DNA of 64,000 nucleotides from Saccharicrinis sp963677245 (GTDB lineage Bacteria; Bacteroidota; Bacteroidia; Bacteroidales; Marinilabiliaceae), in the NCBI GenBank assembly GCA_963677245.1, contig OY781921.1:2170001-2234000 (forward strand). The letters run 5' to 3'. Under the pieces are notes generated by a model. The model was not told where the DNA came from. It worked only from the letters and a program-made list of their open reading frames with translations, and ran no database searches. Shown here piece after piece: positions 16,289 to 25,157 of the stretch. Position numbers and translations under genes: made by a program. Position 1 is the first letter of the stretch. Each line of letters begins with the position of its first letter.

Positions 16289-17177
16289 TTAATCTAAAAC
16301 AACAAACTCACTCACCTTTACTTTTCCACTTTTAAACAACACCTGACATATGTACAGGCCAGGTTGCAGTTGTTCTATCTGTATATTTTCCTGATTCTTT
16401 ACTTTTTGGCTTTGCACCAAAACGCCATTAGCACCATACACATTTACCCAATCTGTTATTTCATCTTGAGGTAGCTCAAGTGTAACCGATCCTCTGGAAG
16501 GAATGGGATATATTCTAAGTGGTTTATTGCATTTTACTTGCTTCAATGCCGTTGTTCCGCAATAGTTATAGTTTGGGTTACTATAGACTAACTTCGAACC
16601 TTTATAAAAACAAAGGGTTTCTGTAAAACAACCACAGTATGTAACACCAAAAAATCCAAATAAAAATCCTTTTAGATCACCTATTCCCTGAATTAAAAAA
16701 AACCTCGTCTTCATGGTCTTTGATACAATCGTAAGTATTCCCATCCAAGAGTTGAATAGAATTTATTTCTTCAATTGTTGCAGTGGTAAAATAACCATCT
16801 TCTCCATACATTTGACCTTGTAAAACTTTTCCAACTGACCAATCAAAATCATATAACAAATACTCCTGTTCATCTTTACCCAAACATACGTATACCTTAT
16901 TGTCGTCAGAGTTTCTTAGCCCCATCAAAAAAATACTATTCTGGAATAGCTTTCTGTAGGTTTGCTCATTCAAAACAGTGTCTCCTTGCAATTTAAAGTC
17001 GTTAATTTCCTCCATCGTCTCATCAAAAACACTAGTTGTAATTTCTGTCCAATGGCTGTTTAAATCAAAACTTTGACTAAATACTATAACTGAAAACAAA
17101 AGAAATAAACCAGTTAGAAGAAATCGTTTTTTAGTTCCCGGTTTTTGCAATTGAGTAAAACAAGCTGGGTTTTGCAT
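16289..17177 (-). pseudogene. T9SS-sorted secreted protein, broken by a frameshift
   Basis: Two overlapping frames on the minus strand make one protein. The upstream frame (17177 down to 16677) gives a signal peptide (FLLTGLFLLFSVIVFSQ) and a domain that runs to DGNTYDCIKDHEDEVFF. It then falls out of frame at a run of eight A/T (16695-16702). The downstream frame continues directly with FFLIQGIGDLKGFLFGFFG, a cysteine-rich segment (YCGCFTETLCF) and a complete type A T9SS sorting domain (LRIYPIPSRGSVTLELP to VSEFVVLD). Proteins of this layout are secreted Bacteroidota proteins of unknown function. A one-base change in the homopolymer restores one frame of about 295 residues. It may be a real mutation, phase variation or a sequencing error. 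Confidence 0.75.
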
Positions 17178-17258
17178 GCTCTCTTAAATTTAGGTTTGTT
17201 AATTCACTTGAAGCAAATCAAATATAGAGATTAAATAACAATTTAATGTATTTATCTA

Positions 17259-17288
17259 TTGAATAAAGCCTGTACTTCAATACCTTTA
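17259..17288 (+). promoter_or_regulatory. Promoter-like element before the propeller regulator
   Basis: TTG at 17259 and TACCTTTA at 17281-17288 are 19 bases apart, one base short of the TAnnTTTG consensus. The start codon is at 17316. Confidence 0.45.
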
Positions 17289-17315
17289 AAGCCCATAACC
17301 AAAGGTTAAATCTTT

Positions 17316-19901
17316 ATGAATCGTTTAAGGTGGATCATTACAATTTGTCTTTTTGTGCTTACTCAAGTATCAGATGCCAATTTTTTATTTTCTCCAATCA
17401 ACGTTTCTCATGGCTTAAGTGATAATCAGATACGATACATATTGCAGTTACCGGACGGAAGAATGGTTTTTACAACCAGTGGTAACTTAAACATATACGA
17501 TGGAACCAACATAAAGTATATTCACAGAACTACGGAGAATATATATCAGTTAAAGAATTATAAGGGTCACTACCGTATTTACCAATCAGAAGACTCACTC
17601 CTTTGGATAAAGGATACACACAAACTAATGTGTGTGAATCTGCATAAAGAACAGTACATCCCCAATTTAAAGCAATACTTTAGCAGCCGTGGAATTGACC
17701 AACATGTTACAGACTTTTTTGTTGATTCGGAGCATAGATGGTGGATATTAACAACTGAAGGTTTATTTAATCCAGACACTCAAATTTTACTGGATATTTC
17801 AACGGATCGAAGTAATTTACAGGATCTTACTTCAGATAAGAATCATTTATATTTATTTTATAGCAATGGGAATGTTGCTTGTCATGATTTGCAAACTCAA
17901 AATAAAAGCTATTCAGTTTCTGCCTATTCTAAGCAAGAAAGTAAACTTTATAACAATACTTCTTTAATTGTAAAGGGAGATAACGGTATTTACCAATTAC
18001 GAAATGGAAGCAATGGTGTGTTTTTATTCTTCGATACCATAAACCGAAGTTGGAAAAAACTACTTGAAACCAACTACACTTTAAATACTTTGATTGTCCC
18101 CAATGACAATACTGCATATATCACTTGTAAAAATGGAATATGGATTATCAACCTCAGGAATGGACATAAACAATTCTATCCTGAATTAAAAACCGTTGAC
18201 GGTCAAACAATCCAAACTGAAATAAGTACCGCTTTTCAGGATAAACAAGGAGGCTTGTGGTTGGGCACATTTAATCAGGGACTCTTATATTATCATCCGC
18301 ATAGATATCGTTTTTCATATATTGGCCGTTCCTACTTTCAAAATCGGCCCTTCGGAGATATTCTTATTGAGAACTTTGCTGAAGATAAACATGGAAATAT
18401 TTATATCAAAAGCCAATCGAAGGTGTACAAACTTGATTCCATGGCTTTGCATAATCATGAAATAAAACGGGTTGATTTAAGTTCTTTATCCGATGAAGTA
18501 CACCGTAAATTATTCCTTACAAAAGAATATGCTTCTTCTAATAATGACTTTACTTGTTCTCTAAAAGATTCGAGAGCTTGGAGATGGTTTGGAACAAAGG
18601 ATGGTTTAAAATTATACAAACCGGGTAGTCAGGTGGAGAAAACATATTATACAGAAGATGGCTTAACAAATAATTTTATTCACGGCTTAATTGAAGATAG
18701 TAATCATCAATTGTGGATAACAACCAGTTATGGTATTTCAAAGATCTTGCCTGACTCCATAAGTAATAAAGTCCAATTCTTAAATTTTAACCCCTTAGAT
18801 GGCACGCTGGATGGAGAATATGTAAATGGTGCCGTTTATGAAGCTAGTGATGGAACTCTATATTTTGGCGGGGTAAATGGTTTTAATATATTAAAACCCG
18901 ACCAGATTATACCTGTAGAACCCTTACCTTTCAAACCCATATTCACAAAACTATATGTAAAAGGGGAAAAAGTAGAGATTGGCAATTTATACGATGGGCG
19001 TATTATATTAACCAAAGCTGCGCCATACACTACTGCACTCGACTTATCTTACAAGCAAAACTTTATAAAACTGGAATTTTCCGCCCTTAATTATCTTAAC
19101 TCACATCAAACGCGATATAGATACCAACTTATGGGTTTGGGTAATGAATGGGTAGAAAGCTATGCTGATAACAACCAAATTGGCAAAAAAGGTAAACTAC
19201 AAGTTTCCTATACCAATCTACCTCCCGGAAAATACCTGTTCAAAGTGATGGCTTCTGACAATACCAACCAATGGGATAAAAAGCCCACTTTACTTAAAAT
19301 TACCATTCATGCACCTTGGTGGAAAACACGAACTGCTTATGTGTTATACCTTATTTTTGTTCTCATATTAGTGTCAAGTGGTATTTTTTTATATCATTAT
19401 CTCTCCCGAAAAAAGCTTCAACGCCAACACCGTGAAGAAATACTCTTACTCAGAATTCGGAATTTAATTGAACAATACAACAAACTTGAAGCTGAAAAGA
19501 ATACTTCATGGGAGGAATCTGATGCGGAATCAAACATATCTGATACGAATAATGAATTAAATTCCATCGATTCTGAATTCTTGTCAAAAGCAATTGCTCT
19601 GGTTGAAGAAAATTTAAATACACCGGATTACTCTGTAGAGCAATTAAGCCGTGACTTATGTATGGATCGTACAGGGCTGTATCGAAAATTAATTAGTTTA
19701 CTGGATAAATCACCCTCATTATTTATCAGAGGTATTCGTTTACAAAAGGCTGCACAACTATTATTGGAAGAAAAATTCAACATTACCGAGATTGCCGAAA
19801 AAGTTGGTTTTAGTAGTGCCAGTTATTTGAGTAGATGTTTCCAGGAAACGTATGGTTGCCGTCCTTCGGAATATGCGCAAAAAACAAGAAAATCAACATA
19901 G
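17316..19901 (+). CDS. Membrane propeller regulator with AraC-type output, no kinase
   Basis: The 861-residue protein has a signal peptide (LRWIITICLFVLTQ), a long region of two-component regulator propeller repeats (about 25-570; for example GLSDNQIRYI, GLTNNFIHGLIEDSNHQLWI) and a Y_Y_Y domain (about 590-665). One membrane helix follows (about 675-697, YVLYLIFVLILVSSGIFLY), then a short coil and an AraC/XylS double helix-turn-helix (about 755-855: YSVEQLSRDLCMDRTGLYRKL, FNITEIAEKVGFSSASYLSRCF). No histidine kinase or receiver domain lies between them. It looks like a one-component cousin of the hybrid two-component systems, sensing a ligand outside and binding DNA inside. The GH31 gene 98 bases downstream is the obvious target. 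Confidence 0.85.
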   Translation: MNRLRWIITICLFVLTQVSDANFLFSPINVSHGLSDNQIRYILQLPDGRMVFTTSGNLNIYDGTNIKYIHRTTENIYQLKNYKGHYRIYQSEDSLLWIKDTHKLMCVNLHKEQYIPNLKQYFSSRGIDQHVTDFFVDSEHRWWILTTEGLFNPDTQILLDISTDRSNLQDLTSDKNHLYLFYSNGNVACHDLQTQNKSYSVSAYSKQESKLYNNTSLIVKGDNGIYQLRNGSNGVFLFFDTINRSWKKLLETNYTLNTLIVPNDNTAYITCKNGIWIINLRNGHKQFYPELKTVDGQTIQTEISTAFQDKQGGLWLGTFNQGLLYYHPHRYRFSYIGRSYFQNRPFGDILIENFAEDKHGNIYIKSQSKVYKLDSMALHNHEIKRVDLSSLSDEVHRKLFLTKEYASSNNDFTCSLKDSRAWRWFGTKDGLKLYKPGSQVEKTYYTEDGLTNNFIHGLIEDSNHQLWITTSYGISKILPDSISNKVQFLNFNPLDGTLDGEYVNGAVYEASDGTLYFGGVNGFNILKPDQIIPVEPLPFKPIFTKLYVKGEKVEIGNLYDGRIILTKAAPYTTALDLSYKQNFIKLEFSALNYLNSHQTRYRYQLMGLGNEWVESYADNNQIGKKGKLQVSYTNLPPGKYLFKVMASDNTNQWDKKPTLLKITIHAPWWKTRTAYVLYLIFVLILVSSGIFLYHYLSRKKLQRQHREEILLLRIRNLIEQYNKLEAEKNTSWEESDAESNISDTNNELNSIDSEFLSKAIALVEENLNTPDYSVEQLSRDLCMDRTGLYRKLISLLDKSPSLFIRGIRLQKAAQLLLEEKFNITEIAEKVGFSSASYLSRCFQETYGCRPSEYAQKTRKST

Positions 19902-19950
19902 GTACTAATCGATTCAACATGCTTATTATCCTTTACAGAGCTGCTTGAGA

Positions 19951-19958
19951 TACTTTTG
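19951..19958 (+). promoter_or_regulatory. Minus-7 element (TACTTTTG) of the GH31 gene
   Basis: TACTTTTG matches TAnnTTTG and lies 41 bases before the ATG at 20000. I see no clear TTG at the right distance, which would fit a promoter that needs an activator. Confidence 0.45.
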
Positions 19959-19999
19959 CAAGTAGTTAAACTATTAAAAACTAATCAAAAAGATCAATC

Positions 20000-22360
20000 A
20001 TGAAAAAAAGTTTAGTTGGTAAATTTGCAGTCTTGTTGCTATTATTGAGTGCAACAGGAATGGCTCAAAAGTATCAAAAAACAAATACAGGAATTAAAGC
20101 AAATATTAATTCCATAGATGTAGAAATCCAGTTTTACAGCCCAGCCATTGTTAGAATTATTAAATCACCGCAGGATCATTCCTATTCAAAAAAAAGCCTT
20201 TCTGTAATAAAAGAACCGGAATCTGTTAAACTATCTATTAGTGAAAACGAAAATCAAACTATTATAAAAAGTAAACAACTTCAAGTAGCTGTTAACCTGG
20301 AAAGCGGTAATATATCCTTTTCAGACCTGAGCGGTCAATCTTTGTTAAATGAAAATGAAAATAGTTTTACCCATTTTGATGATGCAGGTGTTAAAACCTA
20401 TAGTGCAAAACAGTCTTTTGTATTAGAACCTAAAGAAGCTATATACGGATTGGGACAACAGCAAGAAGGCAAAATGGTGCAACGAAACCTCAACATAAAA
20501 ATGGTGCAGGGAAATACCGATGATTACATTCCTTTCTTCCAATCTATAAAAGGGTATGGACTGTTTTGGGATAACTATTCTCCCACCACTTTTGCCGATA
20601 GTGAAAAGGAAACTTTTTTTGAGTCGGAAGTGGCTGATTGTATCGATTACTACTTTATGTACGGTAAAAATGCAGATGGCGTAATTTCCTGCATGCGAAA
20701 TTTAACTGGCGAGGCTCCCATGTTTCCTTTATGGACCTATGGTTTTTGGCAAAGCAGAGAGAGATATAAAAGCCAAAATGAATTAACAGAGGTAGTAAAA
20801 AAATTCAGAGAGTTAAATGTACCTCTGGATGGTATAATTCAGGATTGGCAATACTGGGGTAACAATTACCTGTGGAATGCCATGGAGTTTCTTAATCCCG
20901 GATTCCATAATCCTCAGAAAATGGTTGATGATGTTCATAATATGAATGCCCATATGATTATTTCCATTTGGTCATCTTTTGGTCCTCACACAAAACAGTT
21001 TAAAGAATTAAAAGAAATTGATGCGCTTTTTAATTTTAACACCTGGCCGCAATCTGCTATTCAAAAATGGCCTCTTAATATGGATTATCCTTCAGGAGTT
21101 CGTGTGTATGATGCTTACAATCCTAAAGCACGCGATATTTATTGGAAGTATCTGAATAACGGAATATTTAAACTCGGCATGGATGGCTGGTGGATGGACT
21201 CTACAGAACCTGATCATTTGGATAAAAAACCAGAAGATTTAGATAAGCAAACACACTTAGGTTCATTCCGTAAAGTACGTAATGCTTATCCTTTGATGTC
21301 TGTTGGCGGAGTATATGATCATCAGCGCGCTGTCAGTTCTGATAAAAGGGTGTTTATTTTAACTCGCTCTGCCTTTGCCGGACAGCAGCGTTATGGTGCC
21401 AACACCTGGTCGGGAGATGTGGTTGCTTCTTGGAAAGCACTTAAAAACCAGATTTCTGCCGGTTTAAATTTTTCTCTTTGCGGAATTCCTCATTGGAACA
21501 CTGATATAGGCGGTTTCTTTTTGTGGAACTTTAAAAACCCGTTGCATAACCCCGATTATAGAGAACTACATGTACGCTGGATGCAATTTGGTACTTTTTG
21601 CCCTATGATGCGCTCACATGGAGAAGGCTATCCTCGCGAAATATATCAATTTGGCAAAAAGGGAGAACCAGTTTACGACGCCATTGAAAAATACATTCAT
21701 CTTCGCTATAGCCTGCTTCCTTATATTTACTCAAGCTCATGGGATGTTAGCAAAAAACAATCGAGTATGATGCGGGCATTAATGATGGATTTTGCAGAAG
21801 ATACAGTGGCCGTTCAAATCAATGATGAGTTTATGTTTGGCAAATCGATATTGGTATGTCCTGTTACCTATAGCATGTATAATAAAGATGGAAAAACCGA
21901 CTATAGCGCAATACATTCCAAAGAACTATACTTACCCAAAGGAACAGATTGGATAGACTTTTGGACTGGAGAAAAACATAATGGAGGACAAACAATTCAC
22001 AAAAAAACACCTTTAGATATTATACCTCTCTACATAAAAGCCGGTTCAATTTTACCTATTGGACCTAAAGTACAATTTGCGACTGAAAAAGCCTGGGATA
22101 ACCTGGAGCTAAAAGTATACTCCGGGGCAAATGGAACTTTTACTTTATACGAAGATGAATTTGACAACTACAACTATGAGGATGGCGCATATACCGAAAT
22201 ACCATTTACATGGAACAACGCCTCTCGAAAATTAACCATCGGCACTCGAAAAGGAAATTATAATGGTATGTTAACAGATCGTACTTTTACCATAATACTG
22301 GATAATAATACAAGCAAAACAGTTCGTTATACAGGAAAAAAAACAGTTGTAAAACTATAA
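20000..22360 (+). CDS. GH31 family glycoside hydrolase (alpha-xylosidase/alpha-glucosidase type)
   Basis: The 786-residue protein has a signal peptide (cleavage near GMAQK), so it acts in the periplasm or outside. An N-terminal galactose-mutarotase-like beta domain comes first (about 25-215). The (beta/alpha)8 barrel carries the nucleophile in DGWWMDSTEPD (Asp400) and the acid/base in TWSGD (Asp473), and C-terminal beta domains end with a DUF5110-like region (SGANGTFTLYEDEFDNYNYEDG). The WWMDSTEP form is common in alpha-xylosidases and in alpha-1,3-glucan or oligosaccharide glucosidases, so the exact substrate is uncertain. It stands alone without SusC/SusD genes. The upstream propeller/AraC protein is its probable regulator. 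Confidence 0.88.
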   Translation: MKKSLVGKFAVLLLLLSATGMAQKYQKTNTGIKANINSIDVEIQFYSPAIVRIIKSPQDHSYSKKSLSVIKEPESVKLSISENENQTIIKSKQLQVAVNLESGNISFSDLSGQSLLNENENSFTHFDDAGVKTYSAKQSFVLEPKEAIYGLGQQQEGKMVQRNLNIKMVQGNTDDYIPFFQSIKGYGLFWDNYSPTTFADSEKETFFESEVADCIDYYFMYGKNADGVISCMRNLTGEAPMFPLWTYGFWQSRERYKSQNELTEVVKKFRELNVPLDGIIQDWQYWGNNYLWNAMEFLNPGFHNPQKMVDDVHNMNAHMIISIWSSFGPHTKQFKELKEIDALFNFNTWPQSAIQKWPLNMDYPSGVRVYDAYNPKARDIYWKYLNNGIFKLGMDGWWMDSTEPDHLDKKPEDLDKQTHLGSFRKVRNAYPLMSVGGVYDHQRAVSSDKRVFILTRSAFAGQQRYGANTWSGDVVASWKALKNQISAGLNFSLCGIPHWNTDIGGFFLWNFKNPLHNPDYRELHVRWMQFGTFCPMMRSHGEGYPREIYQFGKKGEPVYDAIEKYIHLRYSLLPYIYSSSWDVSKKQSSMMRALMMDFAEDTVAVQINDEFMFGKSILVCPVTYSMYNKDGKTDYSAIHSKELYLPKGTDWIDFWTGEKHNGGQTIHKKTPLDIIPLYIKAGSILPIGPKVQFATEKAWDNLELKVYSGANGTFTLYEDEFDNYNYEDGAYTEIPFTWNNASRKLTIGTRKGNYNGMLTDRTFTIILDNNTSKTVRYTGKKTVVKL

Positions 22361-22369
22361 ACAATATCT

Positions 22370-22446
22370 CGCAGTGTACGCTAAGCCATTTAATAATACT
22401 TAAAACTTAACGTGCGCTGCGAATTTTTTCCTTGGCGTACTTTGCG
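22370..22446. repeat. Imperfect inverted repeat between GH31 and DUF2971 genes
   Basis: CGCAGTGTACGCTAAG (22370-22385) and CTTGGCGTACTTTGCG (22431-22446) are inverted copies matching at 13 of 16 positions, 45 bases apart. The sequence is more GC-rich than its surroundings and may be the remnant of a small non-coding mobile element or a dispersed repeat. Confidence 0.5.
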
Positions 22447-22507
22447 TTTTATGAATGGATAATTTATTTAATTTTAGACTGCAATTCTAATCCAGCAATA
22501 AAACAAT

Positions 22508-23440
22508 ATGAACTCTGAAATTTGTAAAAAGCTCTATAGTGATGATATAATTTATCACTATACTAAAGCTTCAACTGCTATTGACTTTATCCTTTTTAAA
22601 AATGAATTACGCTTTTCTGATAGAAGTTTTTCTGCGGATCCCATAGAAAGTAGTAAAGCAAAAAGAGGTACTGTATATTATGATATGTTAGCAGATAAGC
22701 CTACAACTCCTTCCCAAATACGAGACTCGGAAGAATTACATGAATTTGTTGAGAAACTAGAGAATGAATTTAGACAAATTTGCTTCTGTAAAAATCATAT
22801 AAAAGATAATCCTTATAGAATAGATTATAGGAATTTCATGGGTAAAGAAGAATCCTTTGGTTTTTCTAAACTTAGGATGTGGGATCAGTATGCTGATAAT
22901 TTTTCTGGAGTATGTTTAGCTTTTTCTAAAAATAAGATTATCTCCAGAAATCAAAAGAAATTCAACTTAATTCATGATGATATAAAATATCTCACATTTC
23001 GTGAATTATCAGAAATGAAATTAACAGATATTCAGGGTGAACTTTTAGAAACTATTGGTAAAAAATCATATAAAAAAATAATAAAAGAAATAATCAAGAA
23101 ATCGTTCTTCTATAAACATTTCGATTATTCTGGTGAAAACGAATATAGAATCGGGACTCTATTTAATGAGAAAAAATGTGGTTTAGAAAAGGTTCGTGAT
23201 CAATATAAATTTAATCAAACGATGATTCTTGATATTCAAGACTGCATTGAAGCTATTTTTGTATCTAGTTTTGCTAATGATAAACAAAAAGAAGAATTGC
23301 TATTATATGCAAAAGAATATGAAATCCCTCTACTTGAAATGAAGTGGCAACATAACTCATTTGATCTAATCGATTATAAAGCTGAAATGGAATTTGTTAA
23401 TTTTTGCTTTCCTCCCAAAAATAAAGGTGAGTTTAAATAA
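22508..23440 (+). CDS. DUF2971 domain protein
   Basis: The 310-residue soluble protein opens with IIYHYTKASTAIDFIL and ELRFSDRSFSADPIE. It continues with RQICFCKN and LRMWDQYADNFSGVCLAFSKNK. These are the signature segments of DUF2971 proteins (YHYT, DP.E, CFC, MWxxYAxxxxGVCLxF). The biochemical role of this family is not established. Members often sit in variable genome regions near defence or mobile genes. The gene is visibly more AT-rich and richer in Lys and Ile codons than its neighbours, stands alone and has no clear operon partner, which suggests recent acquisition. There is no signal peptide and no membrane segment. Confidence 0.75.
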   Translation: MNSEICKKLYSDDIIYHYTKASTAIDFILFKNELRFSDRSFSADPIESSKAKRGTVYYDMLADKPTTPSQIRDSEELHEFVEKLENEFRQICFCKNHIKDNPYRIDYRNFMGKEESFGFSKLRMWDQYADNFSGVCLAFSKNKIISRNQKKFNLIHDDIKYLTFRELSEMKLTDIQGELLETIGKKSYKKIIKEIIKKSFFYKHFDYSGENEYRIGTLFNEKKCGLEKVRDQYKFNQTMILDIQDCIEAIFVSSFANDKQKEELLLYAKEYEIPLLEMKWQHNSFDLIDYKAEMEFVNFCFPPKNKGEFK

Positions 23441-23525
23441 ACTTCTTTCTACAAATACAACGAAGTAATCTTCAAATATCAATATACTTTTAATTTAAAA
23501 CTATTTATAAGCGCCATGTATATTT

Positions 23526-23568
23526 CCCCTACTGAATTTTAGGAGGGGTGCCGAAGGCGGGGTGGTAT
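23526..23568. repeat. CCCCTCC/GGAGGGG hairpin repeat, copy 2
   Basis: CCCCT-ACTGAATTTTAGG-AGGGGTG is the reverse complement of the repeat at 1756-1783, with one arm diverged. It runs on into GCCGAAGGCGGGGTGGT, a sequence of a type often repeated between genes in Bacteroidota. Confidence 0.55.
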
Positions 23569-23594
23569 ATCTAAGTTATTTCTCCATTTTATCA

Positions 23595-23632
23595 CAAAAA
23601 AAATCGCTCCTCCCACTACAGGAGAAACGATA
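23595..23632 (-). terminator. Terminator of the DUF6261 gene
   Basis: On the minus strand the arms ATCG..CTCC and GGAG.CGAT are followed by eight T. The site is 35 bases after the stop. Confidence 0.6.
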
Positions 23633-23666
23633 AAAAGAAGAACACTTAACTTAAATACACAATCTA

Positions 23667-24389
23667 TTATTCTTCACTGACTACTTCCTTTTTAGCTTTT
23701 CTGCGATTTTTAACCGTGTTGTTATTGGTTTCAATTATTTTATCTATCGTTAGGTATATATCACCATATACCTGTGGTTGCACCTGATTCATCGCAGTCA
23801 GGTAAACCAATAACTGGTCGTTGATGATTTTAACCACCTCTTTTTTAATATCCGAAGCACTCTTTAACTGCGCTTCTATCGACGATTGTTTTTCATACTC
23901 CAGGCGTGTCTGTTCGAAATCGGTCTGTGCCGTCTGTAAACTTTCGCACATAGCCACACAACCCGGAATCTGAGTCAATGCCGTCTGAATACTCCCCTCC
24001 TGAAAATCTCTTAACAAAGCATTAATCAAAGAGGATTCTGAAGCATACGTTTCACTTGCAATACCTACCCCATAACGATCGAAAACCGCTTTTACTTTCA
24101 TAGCTGCTTCTTGAATAACAGTGTCCGGGTGTAGCACAAAACCCATCAATAAGTAATGAATCCCTTTTACCAGCTTGTCTCTTACATCATCTTTTTCGGC
24201 CAATACCGATTCATAATTCGATCGGTTTATGGCATCGGATAATTGGGTATTCTGCTGCTCAAGGGCAGTAAACACACCACTTAAATAAGCATCTTCGCTT
24301 AGGTTGGCTTGTTGATAAGCTGAAATAATTCGGGCAGTTGTCGCATTAATCTCTGTAGTGCGACTGTAATAAATTAGTTTGTTTAACAT
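23667..24389 (-). CDS. DUF6261-type protein of unknown function
   Basis: The 240-residue protein is soluble and almost wholly helical. It opens with NKLIYYSRTTEINATTARII, typical of a Bacteroidota family I recall as DUF6261. It is rich in Gln, Ala and Glu, and the C-terminus is basic and then acidic (KNRRKAKKEVVSEE). There is no signal peptide. Nothing in it points to catalysis; it looks like a helical bundle. The upstream region (24453-24755) holds eight near-palindromes spaced 41-42 bases apart, starting 64 bases before the start codon, and this protein is the only gene reading away from that array. A link between protein and array is likely by position but unproven. Confidence 0.6.
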   Translation of the reverse strand: MLNKLIYYSRTTEINATTARIISAYQQANLSEDAYLSGVFTALEQQNTQLSDAINRSNYESVLAEKDDVRDKLVKGIHYLLMGFVLHPDTVIQEAAMKVKAVFDRYGVGIASETYASESSLINALLRDFQEGSIQTALTQIPGCVAMCESLQTAQTDFEQTRLEYEKQSSIEAQLKSASDIKKEVVKIINDQLLVYLTAMNQVQPQVYGDIYLTIDKIIETNNNTVKNRRKAKKEVVSEE

Positions 24390-25157
24390 TTTATAAATCG
24401 TTAAAGATTAATAATAAGGTCATACTGACCATAGATTTTTCATCGTATTGGCTTGCATACGTGTGCAAACCTCATTTTAATATTTGGATACCCTTGCACA
24501 GCTGTGCAAAGGCCATTTTATTTTTAAAATCCCGTTTGCACGGATGAGCAAGCCTCACTTTTAAAAAATGACCCGTTTGCACAAACGTGCAAAGCCAACT
24601 TTTAAAATTTTTGACCTTTGCACACTCGTGCAAGCTCCATTCAATTTGCAAAACGACCAATGCACAAACGTGCAAGCCAAACTTTTTCTCAAAGTGAGCT
24701 TTGCATAACTGTGCAAGCCTCTATTTTTTTTAAAAGACAATGTTCGTTTGTGCAAAGCACTATTCACTATAAAACATCATGGGATGTATACAAGGTTATC
24801 CAGAAGAAAAGAAAAAACTCATAGCCTAAGGTTTGGGGTTTCACTACTTAATTATATCTCACTATTCAAGATAATAAGAGAACGTAGTTTTTATCAAAAT
24901 TTAAGCGTGACAAAAGCGTGACAAATCACTTTTATTTACTAATCAACCATTTACAAGGGCACAAAAACACATCAAACAGTATTAATTTTCGTATTATTCT
25001 TTCTGATGCAAAGCTTTTATTTACAATTGACCGTTAAAAGACATATTTTTTAAAGAATTAAACCTCTAAAAAAAATATATTTACGCAGAAATTAATATTA
25101 TGCTCCCCTGGTGCATTTAATTTTAAAACTTTAAATCATAACCAAATTAATTTAATC
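24390..25157. other. 768-base intergenic region holding the palindrome array
   Basis: Besides the array at 24453-24755, the part from 24756 to 25157 is AT-rich and has no gene. It contains a repeated GCGTGACAAA (AAGCGTGACAAAAGCGTGACAAA at about 24903-24925, two 11-base copies). A TATATTTA at about 25076 is a weak promoter candidate for the gene at 25158. Confidence 0.5.
24453..24755. repeat. Array of eight near-palindromes with 41-42 base period
   Basis: Eight 16-base cores of the form TTGCACnnnnGTGCAA start at 24453, 24494, 24536, 24577, 24618, 24660, 24701 and 24740. Spacings are 41, 42, 41, 41, 42, 41 and 39. The second core, TTGCACAGCTGTGCAA, is a perfect palindrome. The last is degenerate. 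The outer bases TTGC and GCAA are well kept while the central bases vary. The spacers are also related (GCC-x-x-A-x-TTTT-A-rich-GACC), so this is a tandem array. The period equals four helical turns, which would place every dyad on the same face of the DNA. It could be an operator array, a partition-like site or a string of RNA hairpins. Confidence 0.85.

Noticed and set aside
24453..24755. CRISPR array
   Set aside because: The repeats are only 16 bases, degenerate and palindromic, and the spacers are similar to one another. No cas gene is near.
24472..24824. Short open frames through the palindrome array
   Set aside because: They run on both strands and three frames, are repeat translations rich in Cys and His, and lack any start or coding context.
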